Shown here: piece by piece, positions 46,000 to 57,741 of the stretch | Numbering within the stretch: the stretch's first letter is position 1 | How the letters are laid out: every line of letters starts with the position of its first letter | NCBI GenBank assembly: GCA_947652605.1 | Contig: OX393579.1 | Span: forward strand, 26,433,674 to 26,497,673 | Direction of reading: 5' to 3' | Length of the DNA stretch: 64,000 nucleotides | Source of the DNA: Elmis aenea | Taxonomy: Eukaryota > Arthropoda > Insecta > Coleoptera > Elmidae | Program-made: the position numbers and the translations under genes | Notes under the pieces: model-generated | What the model saw: only the letters and a program-made list of their open reading frames with translations | Databases searched by the model: none | What the model was told of the DNA's origin: nothing

Positions 46000-46904
46000 A
46001 CCACAAACAACTTTTATTTGAAAGTGTTTTTATAAAGTTGTCACAAGACAAGATATTCATGCTTTACGTTACTTTTTGTACACAGTGTATGTAACAAAAA
46101 TTACTTCAAATAATTTTACTACTATCATTGACGTCGATACAATTTGATGCAATTTATCGCGTTTGCTACTAGCGGTGGTTAAGTAGCCTTCCTATTTGCA
46201 ATGTCAATTTATTACTTAGAAAAACTCATGTCAAATTAAAATTTGGCCGGCAAATTTAAACCTCTTATGCTATCTACTGTGGTCTTATGGTTTTAACTCT
46301 AAACATTTTTTGCTTCGTAAAAATCCCTAAGAAATTTAGGCATTTGTGTTAGGTGATCAATTAAAATAACTTAGATCAAAATGATATTGATAACAACCCT
46401 AGTGTTATTATCACTTCTGTCATATGGTTACAAGATATTCAGTTGAGAAGCATTATTTTATAGTTTCATTCAAAACTGACGTTAAATAGTGCACTTGCAA
46501 AAAATTATTCGCCGAATGGCCCTCTTGCATTGATTTTTTAAATTATTATTTTGTCTTTAAAGGTGCAAATACATTATTATCACGTAACGTCACCTACTAT
46601 GACAAGGCAACTAAATGCGTGAAATACTCTGTAAGAAACACACTAATATCTTGTCAAATCTTGTGATATGTTTAAAAAGTCAGTTTTGAAAAAAACATGC
46701 AGTGCTGCAACTCGAATAGTTTTCAGAAAGTTGAAGAACATATAAAAATGCTTGCGTGAGGAGCGTACATCATGTCTTATCACGTGAGATGCAGTTGGTG
46801 ACAATAATGTGTTTCTAAGCAATTTAAATCAGTGGTTAAACTGGTACTCACATATTTAATGTAAACGTGAGCACACGTGAGGTGACGTGACGTGTTAGTA
46901 ATGT
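46000..46904. other. Unassigned sequence
   Basis: No gene seen. A patch at 46840-46890 repeats CGTGAG/CACGTGA words (GTGAGCACACGTGAGGTGAC). Confidence 0.4.
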
Positions 46905-46912
46905 GTTTGCAT

Positions 46913-47596
46913 TAGGGTTTGTCGGTTTTTAAAAACCGATTTTGAAAAACCGGTTTTTTTGAAAAAAAATTGGTATTCGAAAAACCGGTTTTTTAAACTA
47001 AAAAACCGGTTTTTAAGTCTAGATTTAACACTTGAAAAGTAACTAACTACCTACATAAAAATCTTTACACTTCTGTTTCATTTGCAAAATCCAAAAAACA
47101 TTGTTACAAAAAAATTAAACGTATTTCCGCTGGCTTCAAGAATCGATATAGTCATGGTCAAGTTATCGGAAAAAATATTATCTGGAATTTACCCAAATTC
47201 TTCTATAGAATTGGAAACAAATTCCGATGAAGATGAAGATATTATTAATGAAAAGAACAATGTCTTGAAAGAAGAGATGGAGAAATCAATTCTTAGATTT
47301 ATCGAGGAAGCTTTAGCAAAAACAGTAAATCCGAATACCCTTAAGGCAGAATTTGCAGTATTTAAATCAACTAATAAAAGAATAAAGAATTTGGACACAC
47401 TGTTTGAAGCTTTAAATACAGTAAGACCCAGCTCAATTAGTTTTGTATAGGTATTTATAAAATGATGAAATATAAAGTATTTTATGACGTTTAAATTGTG
47501 TTTTTAAACTATTCGAAATCCGGTTTTAACCGGTTTTTTGGAAAAACTGGTATTCGAAAACCGGTTTTTTAAAAGTCGGTTTTTGTATAAACCCTA
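46913..47596 (+). mobile_element. hAT element, TAGGGTTT ends with AACCGGTTTT arrays, copy 1
   Basis: Begins TAGGGTTTGTCGGTTTTTAA and ends AAAGTCGGTTTTTGTATAAACCCTA, with the perfect 8-bp duplication GTTTGCAT (46905-46912, 47597-47604). Both ends are packed with AAACCGGTTTT palindromes. It retains a short piece of transposase gene. Homologous to 54140-55019 in the opposite orientation. Confidence 0.94.
47082..47450 (+). pseudogene. hAT transposase fragment with part of the dimerisation domain
   Basis: A 122-codon open frame. The part LKAEFAVFKSTNKRIKNLDT followed by LFEALNTVRPSS matches the start of the hAT C-terminal dimerisation domain (family style: E...FE.T..R...L..L...L..I.PTS). It stops at 47448-47450 just where the SERxFS block should follow; that block survives in the related copy at 54406-54711. 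An acidic stretch (ETNSDEDEDII) precedes. RNase H-like catalytic parts are absent. An ATG near 47154 would also give an open frame, but no function is expected beyond a possible DNA- or dimer-interacting remnant. Confidence 0.8.
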
Positions 47597-47610
47597 GTTT
47601 GCATCTTGCT

Positions 47611-47681
47611 GGAACGTGTTGCTTTTAGGTTAACAGCTCGTCGCCTAAGACGTCGGGCTGTTACCAAGCAACACGTTCTAG
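47611..47681. repeat. Short inverted repeat
   Basis: GGAACGTGTTGCTTTTAGGT...AACAGC and GCTGTTACCAAGCAACACGTTCTA fold with a loop containing GTCGCCTAAGACG. It lies just after the hAT target duplication. Possibly a tiny MITE. Confidence 0.7.
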
Positions 47682-47684
47682 TGA

Positions 47685-49507
47685 CATTTAAAACAAAAAA
47701 TGTAAATAATTAGGGCTTAAATCACCTATACCTTAAAGCTACAACACTTTTTAAACTAAACTCGAGCAATTAAAGGTTTTCACCTGAAAACTTGTGTTTA
47801 CCAAACTTTGAAAGTTTTCGTTTCAGTATAACGAAAACATCGGACATACATGTTTTGGGTGAATGATCATCTGAGTAGCTGTGAGGGACTGGATAAACGA
47901 CGGTTACTTTAAGAAGACGAGTATCCCATCTTGAGTCCTTCACTAACCTTATAAAAACTTAAGTGAAAAGTCGTGACCTGCGTTTGCTACAAATACCAAA
48001 AGAATTATTAGTCTTATCCGTTATATATTTCGTGTTGACATACATAAGAACTCGACCCCAAGCTAGGTATCACATATATGAAATATTTGATCGTAAACCT
48101 GTATCTATTTCGATCGTAAACCGTGGGTCAAAATTTGGTATTTAACAATAGTTTTGAATTACATATTATTGATTTAGAGAATTTAACCATAATGATATAG
48201 TATAATAAATTATGCTGATTAGGTGTTAATGGTAGTTGTCATGTTAACAAGTGTAACTCACAGATAATTTTTTTATTGATTTTACCGTTAGCTTGTGGGT
48301 TTTGTAAAACGAAAAAGTTAAGTTAGTTAAAAGTGACGGCCCACCTAAAATGGAATGCAATATTTCTTTGAATTCCCTGGACAAACAGCTAATGAATTTT
48401 ATAGTAGCAGTTGGGATAACCTGAATTCTCAGGGCAGCCATGCGTTTAGCTGAATTTTGTTAAAACATTTAATTATAATGGCCTTTTCATATAAATCGAT
48501 CATTGAAGCTTTTCACTCGTTTATCATGATTAATATTGCAGAAAATTTTCATTTTCTCGATACTAAATTGATTTTGTGCATTTCAGTGGATTGAATTAGT
48601 TTTAGTGATAGAAAGCGGTATAAAGCGAGACTTATTTATTTACGTAGGTTTGAAATGTTGTTTTGTATTGTTTTGTAATATATATTTGTTATAAGCTTCC
48701 AGAATCGTCAGATATGTTAGACAGATGACTTCAATACAAAAATATAGAAAACAGAAAACAAAGAATGCCGTTCGTTCTTCTGTTAGATATTGACATACAG
48801 AAATTGAATTTTATATGGTCTCATATCAACGCAATATGAAATAACTGAATTGGAATGTTGGCTTATAGAAGGTTAAGGATAGGGTAAAGCATTTACTTCC
48901 ATTCATATCCGTATAAGTGATATATAAGAGTATTTTGTCAGGATTATTGTGTTGATGTGATATATTAAGTACATTTAGGTAATTTATTGTGCTGCTCAGT
49001 AGGTTTAAACAAAGAAAAAGTGCCATATATAATAAAGATGTATATGTCACCGCTTTCTTATGCAGAGAAAATTTAAAATTTGATAAACTAGCTGCTGTAG
49101 GCACCTAATGACTCTCATCATATACACAGTCGGATGTAAAAAAGGTTTTGCGATATTAAAAGAATCGTTGAACCACTTCAGTTATTTTAAGTTGCTACCA
49201 TTTAAATTGTACTGTAATTAAAACAGCTAACTAATAAAAAAGTTCTCTACTTTGTTCAAATACATGGTTGAATAATATTTTATAAAAAAACTGAGTCGTG
49301 GTTTTTTTCTTAATTTTTAAATTCAAAATTTTAACTTGATTCTGTCTTTTTTAAAAAATTCATTCTGAAATTAAATTTTAAATTTTCAGATAAATGGTAT
49401 TTTGAAGAATGAAACCAATAAAAAAACTTTATGCATGTTAACCGATATCGGTTAATTTTGCTATTTACTTTTATTCTGTAATATTATGTACAAACTTGTA
49501 CGCGCTC
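47685..49507. other. Unassigned sequence
   Basis: Short minus-strand open frames at 48244-48441 (MAALRIQVIPTATIKF...) and 48826-49104 match nothing I can name. No repeat ends seen. Confidence 0.4.
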
Positions 49508-49964
49508 GTACAAGGTGGACTAAATTCGCATGTTTTACGGGATATCTAGGTTACCGTAATAGTTAGCGAATATCTAATATGTGTCTCTTGGATTATTTTT
49601 TTGAGATAGACACGCCTGTGCTATTAGATTTTTTATATCACTTTCTATTTTGGCACTTAAGATCAAAAATAAAATTTCGTAATTTTTGAAAATTTACTAT
49701 AACTTCTGTCTTTATAAAAATGGAACTAAATGGTTTTAAAAAACCTGTATAACATTTAGTTCTATTTTTATAAATAAAGAAATAAATTATAGTAAATGTT
49801 CAAAAATGATGAATTTTAATTTTTTTTTATAGTGCCAAAATAAAAATTGATATAAAAAATATTATAACGCAGGCGTGTCTATCTCAAAAAAAATATCCAA
49901 GAGACAGATATTAGATGCTCGTTAACTGTTATGAGATTGTAATTCGACGATTCGGTCCATCTTC
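49508..49964. mobile_element. Foldback element next to the BEL/Pao relic
   Basis: Left arm (GCGAATATCTAATATGTGTC, TCTTGGATTATTTTTTTGAG, ATAGACACGCCTGTG...) and right arm (ACGCAGGCGTGTCTATCTCA, AAAAAAATATCCAAGAGACA...) are inverted copies around a centre near 49745. Outer left TACAAGGTGGACTAAATTCG matches right GTCCATCTT only weakly, so the borders are uncertain and the right border may already be BEL/Pao sequence. Confidence 0.7.
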
Positions 49965-50888
49965 AACGTAAAATGTGGTAGTTTTTCTTTAATAAGACAA
50001 GGTCTCCAAATTTTACATTGGCTTTGGTTAGCTGCCATTTCTGTAGCTGCTGAAGTTGACTGATATACTCCTTTGGCCAACGCTTCCAAAAATGTTTAAC
50101 TAGACGTTATTGATGTTGCTATTGAGATAGACGATTCTCGAGAACATCCATTATATCAGGTACATACGCCAAAGGGCAACCGATTAAGAAATGGGCGGGT
50201 GTTAACGTTAAAACGTCAAAGGATCAGCTGTTACGGAACACAATTGTCGAAAATTGACTACAGCTTTAATTTAATTGAGCACCGTATTGAATTTTCCAAA
50301 AGAGTCATACCCAAAATGCGTTTCAAATGAGTAACATATTTTTATACTAGATTTTCAAATCCCATCTACATGAAAGCTCCGAGGTGCCAATTTATAGCAT
50401 TTCTAGATAATTCGCTTTGTATGACTGTTTTATTTTCAACGAGAAGCTTGCTCTATTCGTTTAGCTCATTGTGCACACCTTTAAAATAAGTGCCGTTATC
50501 AGAAAAAATGTCTGATGGTAAGCACGTCGGGCAACGCGAATCGCATGCATTACGAACCATACAAACAGGCAAACGTAACATTTACGAATTTTACTCTTTT
50601 TATTATATGTTTCTTTTATATTGAAAGGGCTACCATAATATATATACCTACATCGCAGGTTGAGAATTGAGGTGAATTACACGATTTGCCGGTAAATTCT
50701 CCATAAGATTTTTTAACGTGATGGCTTAGCATTAAAGCATTTTAAGCATTTTTGCGTAATGTTTCGAGTGAATCTTTTACCTGTATGCGGCTAGTAATGC
50801 ATTCTCATGTGATGATATAAAAATGCATGAGCACCACAATGCAAACATTTCTTGTTAAAGGTTTGGGAAAAAAATGTTGTGGATGTAA
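49965..50888 (-). pseudogene. BEL/Pao pol relic: integrase and C-terminal domain
   Basis: Minus strand. From the 50888 side: NKKCLHCGAHAFLYHH and NITQKCLKCFNAK, the HHCC zinc-binding region of integrase; then GSPFNIKET; then SDNGT-like and NF-KGAHNEL blocks near 50500, part of the catalytic core; then AVVNFR and SADPLTF; then HFLIGCPLAYVPD, VKHFWKRWPKEYISQLQQLQ KW and VKFGDLVLLKKN (DUF5641 region at the end of Pao polyproteins). Frames change several times, stops are common, and a segment between the first catalytic block and SDNGT is missing. An integrase from this copy could not function. No LTR was found. Confidence 0.85.
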
Positions 50889-50892
50889 TATA

Positions 50893-51968
50893 CAGGGTGT
50901 TTCTTAAGTATTGCAAGAAAAATCGGGAAGTGATTTCTTATCAAAAATTAAGGGGGGTCTTTCATATAAATTTTTTCCTTAGACGTCTCCTTTCGGAGTA
51001 ACACCCCCCTAAAGGGGAGCGGTAAAATTAGGTTTTTATTTTATTTCTCCAATTTGGATAAATGTACAAGAATGATATTTGATGGATGTCTTATAATTAT
51101 TAAATGGTTTCCTATAGTAGATAATATTTTTAATCTTTTTCCACCCTCACAGGGGGCTGAAAAGTGCGACCCCTGTTGGTTTTTTAATCAGAACTTTTTG
51201 TTGAGTTGCAATTTTGCAATTAAACATTTTTTTTTAAAGCTTGATTTATCTAGAAACTTTTAATTTTTTAATTTTTCTCGTCAAATTTACCGTTTCTGAG
51301 TAAGAAATAAAAGGAGTAAACACGCACCATTAAATATTACAATATAAAACGATTTATTTTGGTGGTTGCCTTGGTTTGTTTATGTTCATGTTGGATAGAA
51401 TTGCCGGGTGTTTTAGCGTTGTCGCCGCGTAAACGTCTAAATGAATTACACCCGTTAATAATAATTCTACTCAATATAAACATAAACAAACCATGGCAAC
51501 CACCAAAATGAATTATTTTATATTGGAATATTTTTGATGGATCATGTTTACTTATTTTTTTTTAACTCAAAACGGTAAATTTTACGAGAAAAACTAGAAA
51601 ATAAAAAAGTTTCTTAATAAATCAAGTTTTAAAAAAAAAATTTAATTGCAAAATTGCAACTCATCAAAAAGTTTTGATAAAAAAACCAACAGGGGTCGCA
51701 CTTTAAAGCCCCCTGTGAAGGTGGGAGATGATTAAAAATATGAATATGGGGAAACTTTTAATAATTATAAAACATCTACCAAATATCATTCTCCTACATT
51801 TATCCACCTTTGAGAAATAAAATAAAAACCTAATTTTACCGCTCCCCTTTAGGGGGGTGTAACTCCGAAAGGAGACGTCAAAGGAAAAAAATGTATATGA
51901 AAGACCTCCCTTAATTTTCGGTAAGAAATTACCTCACGATTTTTTTGCAATACTTAAGAAACACCCTG
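50893..51968. mobile_element. 1.08-kb near-perfect palindrome (TACAGGGTGTTTC ends) inserted in BEL/Pao
   Basis: Ends CAGGGTGTTTCTTAAGTATT and its inverse, within TATA on both sides. Arms of about 500 bp match almost throughout (GACGTCTCCTTTCGGAGT, CCTAAAGGGGAGCGGTAAAA, CAGGGGGCT...GCGACCCCTGTTGG and inverses), and even the central 230 bp is partly inverted (GGTGGTTGCCTTGGTTTG / CAAACCATGGCAACCACC). No transposase; the frame at 51054-51263 is arm sequence. Confidence 0.93.
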
Positions 51969-51970
51969 TA

Positions 51971-52795
51971 TAGCGGGAAATAATTGTTCAAAATTAAGTA
52001 ACGAATGTTTTAATCGACCGCCTACGAGTAAAATACCTTGCTCATCAATAAACTGTTTAAGTTGAATGAGCTTTGATTTATGATGTAAAGATTTTTTTGT
52101 CTTGCAAATGTTTTATACCTAAACTAAACAAGTCGTGTTGCGCGAGATTGACGAGCGTTTGAATGGTTAATTTTCTGTCAAGTGTTGTAATGAGACGACC
52201 TTTGAATTTCGATTGTTTTAATCATTTTAGACAATAACTGACTACGTTTATTAGTTTATCGAAACTTTCGTATTTCATGAGAATATTGTTTTGAACAATG
52301 ATTTTGAGTGGTTTCATGTGTGGCACAATTGTTTGCTCAACTTTAAAATTGACCAAATTTGATTCGATTGTTTTAGTCTGTGAGGCCCTAACCACCACAT
52401 TTAATTATTTACGGTGCGGTAGCTGTAATGCCACGCGATAAGAAATCTGCAGGATTTTGTTTCGATGCAATACGCCGCCATTGTTCCGTGGAGGTTTTGC
52501 TTTGTATTTCGTTGACTCGGTTTGAGACGAATGGTTTTAACAAATGTGCGGGCGTGTCTATCCAACACAAGACAATTGTGGAATCACTCCAAAAATGCCT
52601 TGAATCGATTTTAAGCGTAACGATGTTTTTATTTTCTTCGCCAAACGTACTGTTGTAATCGCAGCATGAAGTTCAAGTCGCGGTATAGTTTGAGGTTTTA
52701 TGGGTGCTACTCTTGTTGTGGCGGTTTTTGGTCTTACTAAAACCTTAATTTTGTTATCAAAGGGTTTGGGTCAAATAATGGATTGATTTATCACA
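51971..52795 (-). pseudogene. BEL/Pao pol relic: RNase H to integrase N-terminus
   Basis: Minus strand. From the 52795 side: TRVAPIKPQTIPRLELHAAI, then TVRLAKKIK, then FWSDSTIVLCWIDTPAHLLK, FVSNRVNEIQ, and WRRIASKQNPADFLSRG: the RNase H region of Pao elements (IPRLEL, DSxxVLxWI, NPADLxSRG), with the catalytic D in WSDS and the E of RLEL retained. After a poorly readable stretch, LLVGGRLKHSLLNFEQLFP leads into integrase and is cut at 51970 by the palindrome; the other side continues at 50888. At least one frameshift separates the RLEL and WSDS blocks. The reverse transcriptase upstream was not found. Confidence 0.85.
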
Positions 52796-54131
52796 GAGGA
52801 GTGCAAGGTGCCTCTAATAATCTGATATGCGAATTAAAATAAAAAAATCCAATCATTTACAAGAATTTTCTGAGAATATACGACATCATTCAACAATTTC
52901 ATAATTTGTCTATAAAAGTTGCACCAGAAACAATTAATGAGGCTATTTCACCTCATTTAAAGCTTGAAATAACTATTTGTTACTTAGCATCAGAATATTC
53001 CTTTAAATTAAAGAATGTCTTTATTGCTAACGTGTACGATTTCATCCTTTTCCGGTCTTAACTTGTTCGCTCATTTCTACACCTAATACAGCCATGTCAT
53101 AAATTAATCTACGTACAGCAGTTTCTTTCTTTTTTTTTCATTTTAAGTTCCACTAATTCTTTTCATAAAGACTCACAAATTTAAAAGATTTTTTCCCTGA
53201 CCAACTGCTTGTTGCCATTTTGAAACATTGCAATTGACTCGAAAAGTTAAATTTGTTTCAACTGAGAAATTTCCTTCAAATACACAACTGACATGAATTA
53301 CTGGGTACACGGTGAGTTGGCATTCATGTCAGAAGAATCAAGTGAGTAAATCAGCTCACCAGACTGAAGTAAACCTAACTTAACGATTTTCGTTTGTAAG
53401 TAAAGGTACGAAATTCTTAAGTTCTTATTTACAACATTTTATTTAAAATATTATTTTTACTGTTATACATTTGTTTAATACGAACGTTCTACTAAAATTA
53501 ATAAATACTTAATGATAATGTGGTGTTTCCTAAATCTGTTGACTTAATTCCAACAGGGGGACGCAAAAACTTATTTTGGAAGTGATAAAGTATAAAGGAA
53601 AAGTTTTTGTAGACAACCTTATCGTCCAATTTCAAGTTTTTCTTGACTTGATTAGCAGTTAATAGTGAATTAGCGTACCAGTTACAGAATTATTCACAGC
53701 GAATGTTACAACCAGGGGCGCTGACAGCTGATGAAGGCCCTCTGTTGCAAAAGTATGTGACGCATTTCAAGCATTTGATTTAACGTACGTTCAACATGTT
53801 AAAGCCTAAAAGCAACATTTGTAGCGTCAGTACGCTAAAAAAAATATTTTTAGCAGGATCAAGGTTTAGTTTTTGTTATTTTATGTAAAAATATGATAAT
53901 TAACGGTAAACAGTCCTAAGTAATTTAAATTCATTAAATTTTTAACTAAAACTAATGAATTATAAAGGAAGATTATATTTTATCTTTATTTAGCTTTCAA
54001 GTTATGAAGAAAAACAATACACATCAAAATACTAAAAAAAAATTGGCTCCATAAACTGCAAATAATATTTATATATTCACTTGAGTTTATGTAATGTTAT
54101 CTATTGTTTTTTCCATGCTTTTATGTCTTAG
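52796..54131. other. Unassigned; may include decayed BEL/Pao sequence
   Basis: Upstream of RNase H in the Pao orientation one would expect reverse transcriptase, but no YxDD-type motif is readable here. At 53281-53340 a short region around GACATGAATTACTGG is less AT-rich. Confidence 0.35.
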
Positions 54132-54375
54132 CTCCTATATAGGGTTTATACAAAAACCGACTTTTGAAAAACCGGTTTTCGAATACCAGTTTTTCCAAAA
54201 AACCGGTTAAAACCGGTTTTCGAATAGTTTTAAAAAAACAATTAAAACGTAATGAAATAATTTATATTTCATAATTTTATAAAATATAAAACAAATTTCA
54301 AATAAAACCAAATAATAAGATAACAAATAAAAATAAAATTCTAAACTTCCAACAAACCATAAATAGCATTTTTTT

Positions 54376-54711
54376 AATTTGCTTTTTTCTTTAGAAAACA
54401 TGATTTTAAAAACACAAAACATTTACGGAATCATGACTTAATCTGGTTCGTATTTGAGATACAAAATTACCAGATACAGAAAACACTGGTTCGCTGACTA
54501 TTGAGCTGAGTCTTACTGTTTTTAAAGCTTCAAACAGTGTGCCCAAATTCTTTATTCTTTTATTAGTTGATTCAAACACTGAAAATTCTGCCTTTAATGA
54601 AAAAAACAATGTCTTGAAAGAAGAGATGGAGAAATCAATTCTTAGATTTATCGAGGAACCTTTAACAAAAACAGCAAATCCAAAAACCCTTAATAATATC
54701 TTCATCTTCAT
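54376..54711 (-). pseudogene. hAT transposase C-terminal fragment
   Basis: Minus strand: LKAEFSVFESTNKRIKNLGT, LFEALKTVRLSSIVSEPVFS, VSGNFVSQIRTRLSHDSVNV then LCF and a stop; a one-base loss in a T/A run hides a continuation LKSCFLKK. This is the hAT dimerisation domain (family pattern PTSxxSERxFSxAGxxxxxxRxRLxxxxxxxLxFL), with SERVFS changed to SEPVFS. The N-terminal end of the open frame comes from the inverted 100-bp block and is antisense, so the frame is chimeric. Confidence 0.85.
54594..54693. other. 100-bp internal inversion bounded by TTAA
   Basis: The plus strand here encodes NEKNNVLKEEMEKSILRFIE like the plus strand of 47245-47344, although the surrounding transposase is on the minus strand. 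In both copies the block is exactly 100 bp counting a TTAA at each end. Confidence 0.9.
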
Positions 54712-55152
54712 CGAAATTTGTTTCCAATTCTATAGCAGAATTTGGGTAAATTCTGGATAATATTTTTACCGATAACTTGACTATATCCATCGGTTCTTGA
54801 AGCCAGCGGAAATACGTTTGATTTTTTTGTAACAATGTTTTTTGGATTTTGCAAATGAAGCAGAAGTGTACAGATTTTTATGTAGATATTTATTTTTTAC
54901 GTGTTAAATCTAGGCTTTAAAACCGGTTTTTTAGTTAAAAAAACCGGTTTTTCGAATACATAATTTTTTTCAAAAAAACCGGTTTTTCAAAACCGGTTTT
55001 TAAAAACCGACAAACCCTACTCCTATACTTTAAGCTTTAAGCTACCTGGTCAGTAGACAAATTTAATTTATAATACACATATTTGTATAAAATCGTGATA
55101 GATTATTGACTTTTTTCTACTACCACTAATGTAAATGACTCTTACCGCACAG

Positions 55153-55525
55153 CCTGCATGCATAGTAACTAAATTATAACACACGGAAAGCAAAACGCAC
55201 ACTTGGCTAGAAATGTCAAAGTAGGCTTACACGTCAAACCCTGCCTGCATGCATATAGTAAGTGTGTTATGTTATAAGCAAAACGAGCACTTGGCTAGAA
55301 CCGTCAAAGTAGGCTCACGTCAAAATTGACGTAATTACATGGGTATATTAGCCAAAAAACCTTTAAAATCGTAGGTATTATGTTCGTTGAAAAAATTAGC
55401 TACATAACACGAGTTCTAAAGTAATAACGCACTCGTGGAAATACGCACTCGCCGCTACGCGGCTCCGTGCGTAACTTTTCCACTCGTACGTAATATGCTT
55501 CTTACAACTCTTGTTATGTAATATA
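55153..55525 (+). repeat. Interspersed repeat family B, copy 2, with tandem 5' duplication
   Basis: Same blocks as 44080-44340 (TACATAACACGAGTT, CGTGGAAATACGCACTCG, GCGGCTCCGTGCGTAACTTT, TCCACTCGTACGTAATATGC). Its left part is present twice with a period of about 91 bp, each unit containing CCTGCATGCAT, AGCAAAACG and CACTTGGCTAGAA. Confidence 0.8.
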
Positions 55526-55529
55526 CTAT

Positions 55530-57740
55530 TATAGCTCACTTCATAAATCTGCACAACATACACAATTTAAATATGCCAGGTTCCTAAATTTAAAAAATTG
55601 TTATGTATTTTATATTAAAAACAAATTTTCTACATATATTTGAAGCCTACAAGGTTAAAGGTCAACTCACACCGGCGAGATCTCGACTCGGTCGCGGGCG
55701 CGGGCGCGGTCACGATAATAAGTAACCTTGTGGACCTTTATTCTATTTAAATTGTGTTTATGCTGGTAAATTATTGTAAAATCCGCAATAACTCGAAAAA
55801 AATTAAATTTAGACGTACCTATGTGTCAGCCCCCGATCTCTTTGCTATTTTGAAAGGAAACCCCTATAAACCTCATATTTTAGTAAATCGCAAGAAATTC
55901 GCTATAAAATGACATTTAAATATTTTTTTCTACAATAAAATGTGACTGGCGATAGTCAACTTTTTTTTTTGAAATTACATAGTATACGTTTTCTATTGAT
56001 TTTGATAGAGAATTAAATTTAAATAAAGATCTTCTTCTCAGGCGATTCTCAGACCTAAGATTATTATTTGTGTATGAAATTTTACATATTAATAATTTAA
56101 TTAAAATCACTTCATACCATTTAAATTAACCAAATATTTACAAACTTAATTTTATATTGAAGAAAAACATAAATCAATCTATTAGGTGTCATAACTTAAT
56201 GAGTCGTAAATGCGTAAAAAAATAGTTTTTCGTCAAAGTCAAAGTCATCCCAAAAGCACGGACTTTTTTGCTACTACATATATTGTTGCGTTTATGTTTC
56301 GATATCCATTTTCTGCACCTTCGCATTTTGGTGAGATAATTATACAATTTGTAAATATAAACTTTGTTTACGGCTTCGCCGACTAGCTTTTAAACAATAA
56401 AACATACCAAATTAAACCAAATAAAACTTTATTTCAACATAATATTTCAAAATTTCATGCATCACACGAACAAAAATGTACTTACTCTTTATTATGAGAT
56501 GCATTCGACCAAGCAGTCAATCTTAACTCAAAATAGATGTAAAGTAAAATTTTAGTATCAATGATGCAGTTTAGACAACTGTCCGATTTTACTCTTGCGA
56601 GGTTTTGTAAATTTCGAAATATAACGATGTAAGAACAGCAATTTTCCTTTTTTAAGCCTATCATTAGCGCAAATAATACTATGCCGACTAATTTGAAAAT
56701 AGTTTTTCTTCACATTATTTCCTTGCTGAACACTGGTTATGAAGACAATTTGCGGTTAATGCCGAAAATAAGTGATGCTCAAATTAAGCAAAGTAATAAC
56801 GAAAGAATTTCAATTTGCTGATTCACATTGTTCAAGTATTGTGTCTAAAACATTATATTATTATTGAGACCAATTATGACGATGCTTAAATGTTCATGTT
56901 CAGTTTATCTAGAGAGGAAAACAATGTCATAACCAAAAGTGCTTTATTTTGGCAATAAAGAGTGGATGTTATATATGGTTGAAGGAAACTATGTATTATA
57001 GATACGAGATAAACGGTATTGGCCCATTTTCACAAATTTTAGATATGGCTGTGATCAATGGCTAGATATTGCCGCTGTTTGTATGGTAAAGGAGGATACA
57101 AACGCTTGGATTTTCGTTCGATGACAACAATTTTCTGTTTGAAGACGATAAACACAAGTATATTTCAATCACGATTATAGTCCAATACCGTTGTGCAAAA
57201 TAAACGGTTTGTTTTAACAATGTTATGGACGATATATTATAGCATTGTGGCAGTGTCGACAAATTTATCAACTAGTTTATAGACTGTAAAAAAAATACAT
57301 AAACGAAGGCAAGAACTGACGTGTGTCTTACATTCAGAGTTCCATCTGATGAATAAATGACGTAATTCACCAATTGCGCCTTTAAGATAAAATAAAGTTG
57401 GTTGTCATAAAACAAAAACGAATAGGCCTAGGAAAAATCTGTGATCACCATTCGATTGGACTTAAAAACTTGCCTGTTTTTATACATTTGAAATATTTTA
57501 TAATCCAAAGGAGTTATAAGCGATTTTTTAAAACTATTACAGATTTTCATTAGTTGACATGTAACGGCTCTGTTCGCTATCCTCTCAAACCGGAAATTTG
57601 TAAATTCGCAAAATTATTATCAGCTGTTTACCCTGAGCTGCCAACGTAATTCATATCATCTTTTAAAAACAAAAATCTTGTAATGTGATTTGTCACGTTA
57701 CATACTTCAAAATTAGTTTATATTTTTTTGTTTTCTCTTC
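55530..57740. other. Unassigned; GC-rich patch at 55672-55712
   Basis: CACCGGCGAGATCTCGACTC followed by GGTCGCGGGCGCGGGCGCGG stands out sharply from AT-rich flanks. It resembles one end of a MITE (compare AATTCGCACGGCTGGCG at 58400), but no partner was found. Elsewhere in this 2.2 kb no gene is recognised; short minus-strand frames at 55916-56110, 56482-56664 and 57062-57271 lack motifs. Confidence 0.4.
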
Positions 57741-57741
57741 C

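Larger units (their letters stand above)
54140..55019 (-). mobile_element. hAT element, TAGGGTTT ends with AACCGGTTTT arrays, copy 2 with internal inversion
   Basis: Begins TAGGGTTTATACAAAAACCG and ends AAAAACCGACAAACCCTA, with the perfect 8-bp duplication CTCCTATA (54132-54139, 55020-55027). Transposase remnants read on the minus strand. Relative to the copy at 46913-47596 the block 54594-54693 is inverted. The element keeps about 200 bp more transposase sequence than copy 1. Confidence 0.94.
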
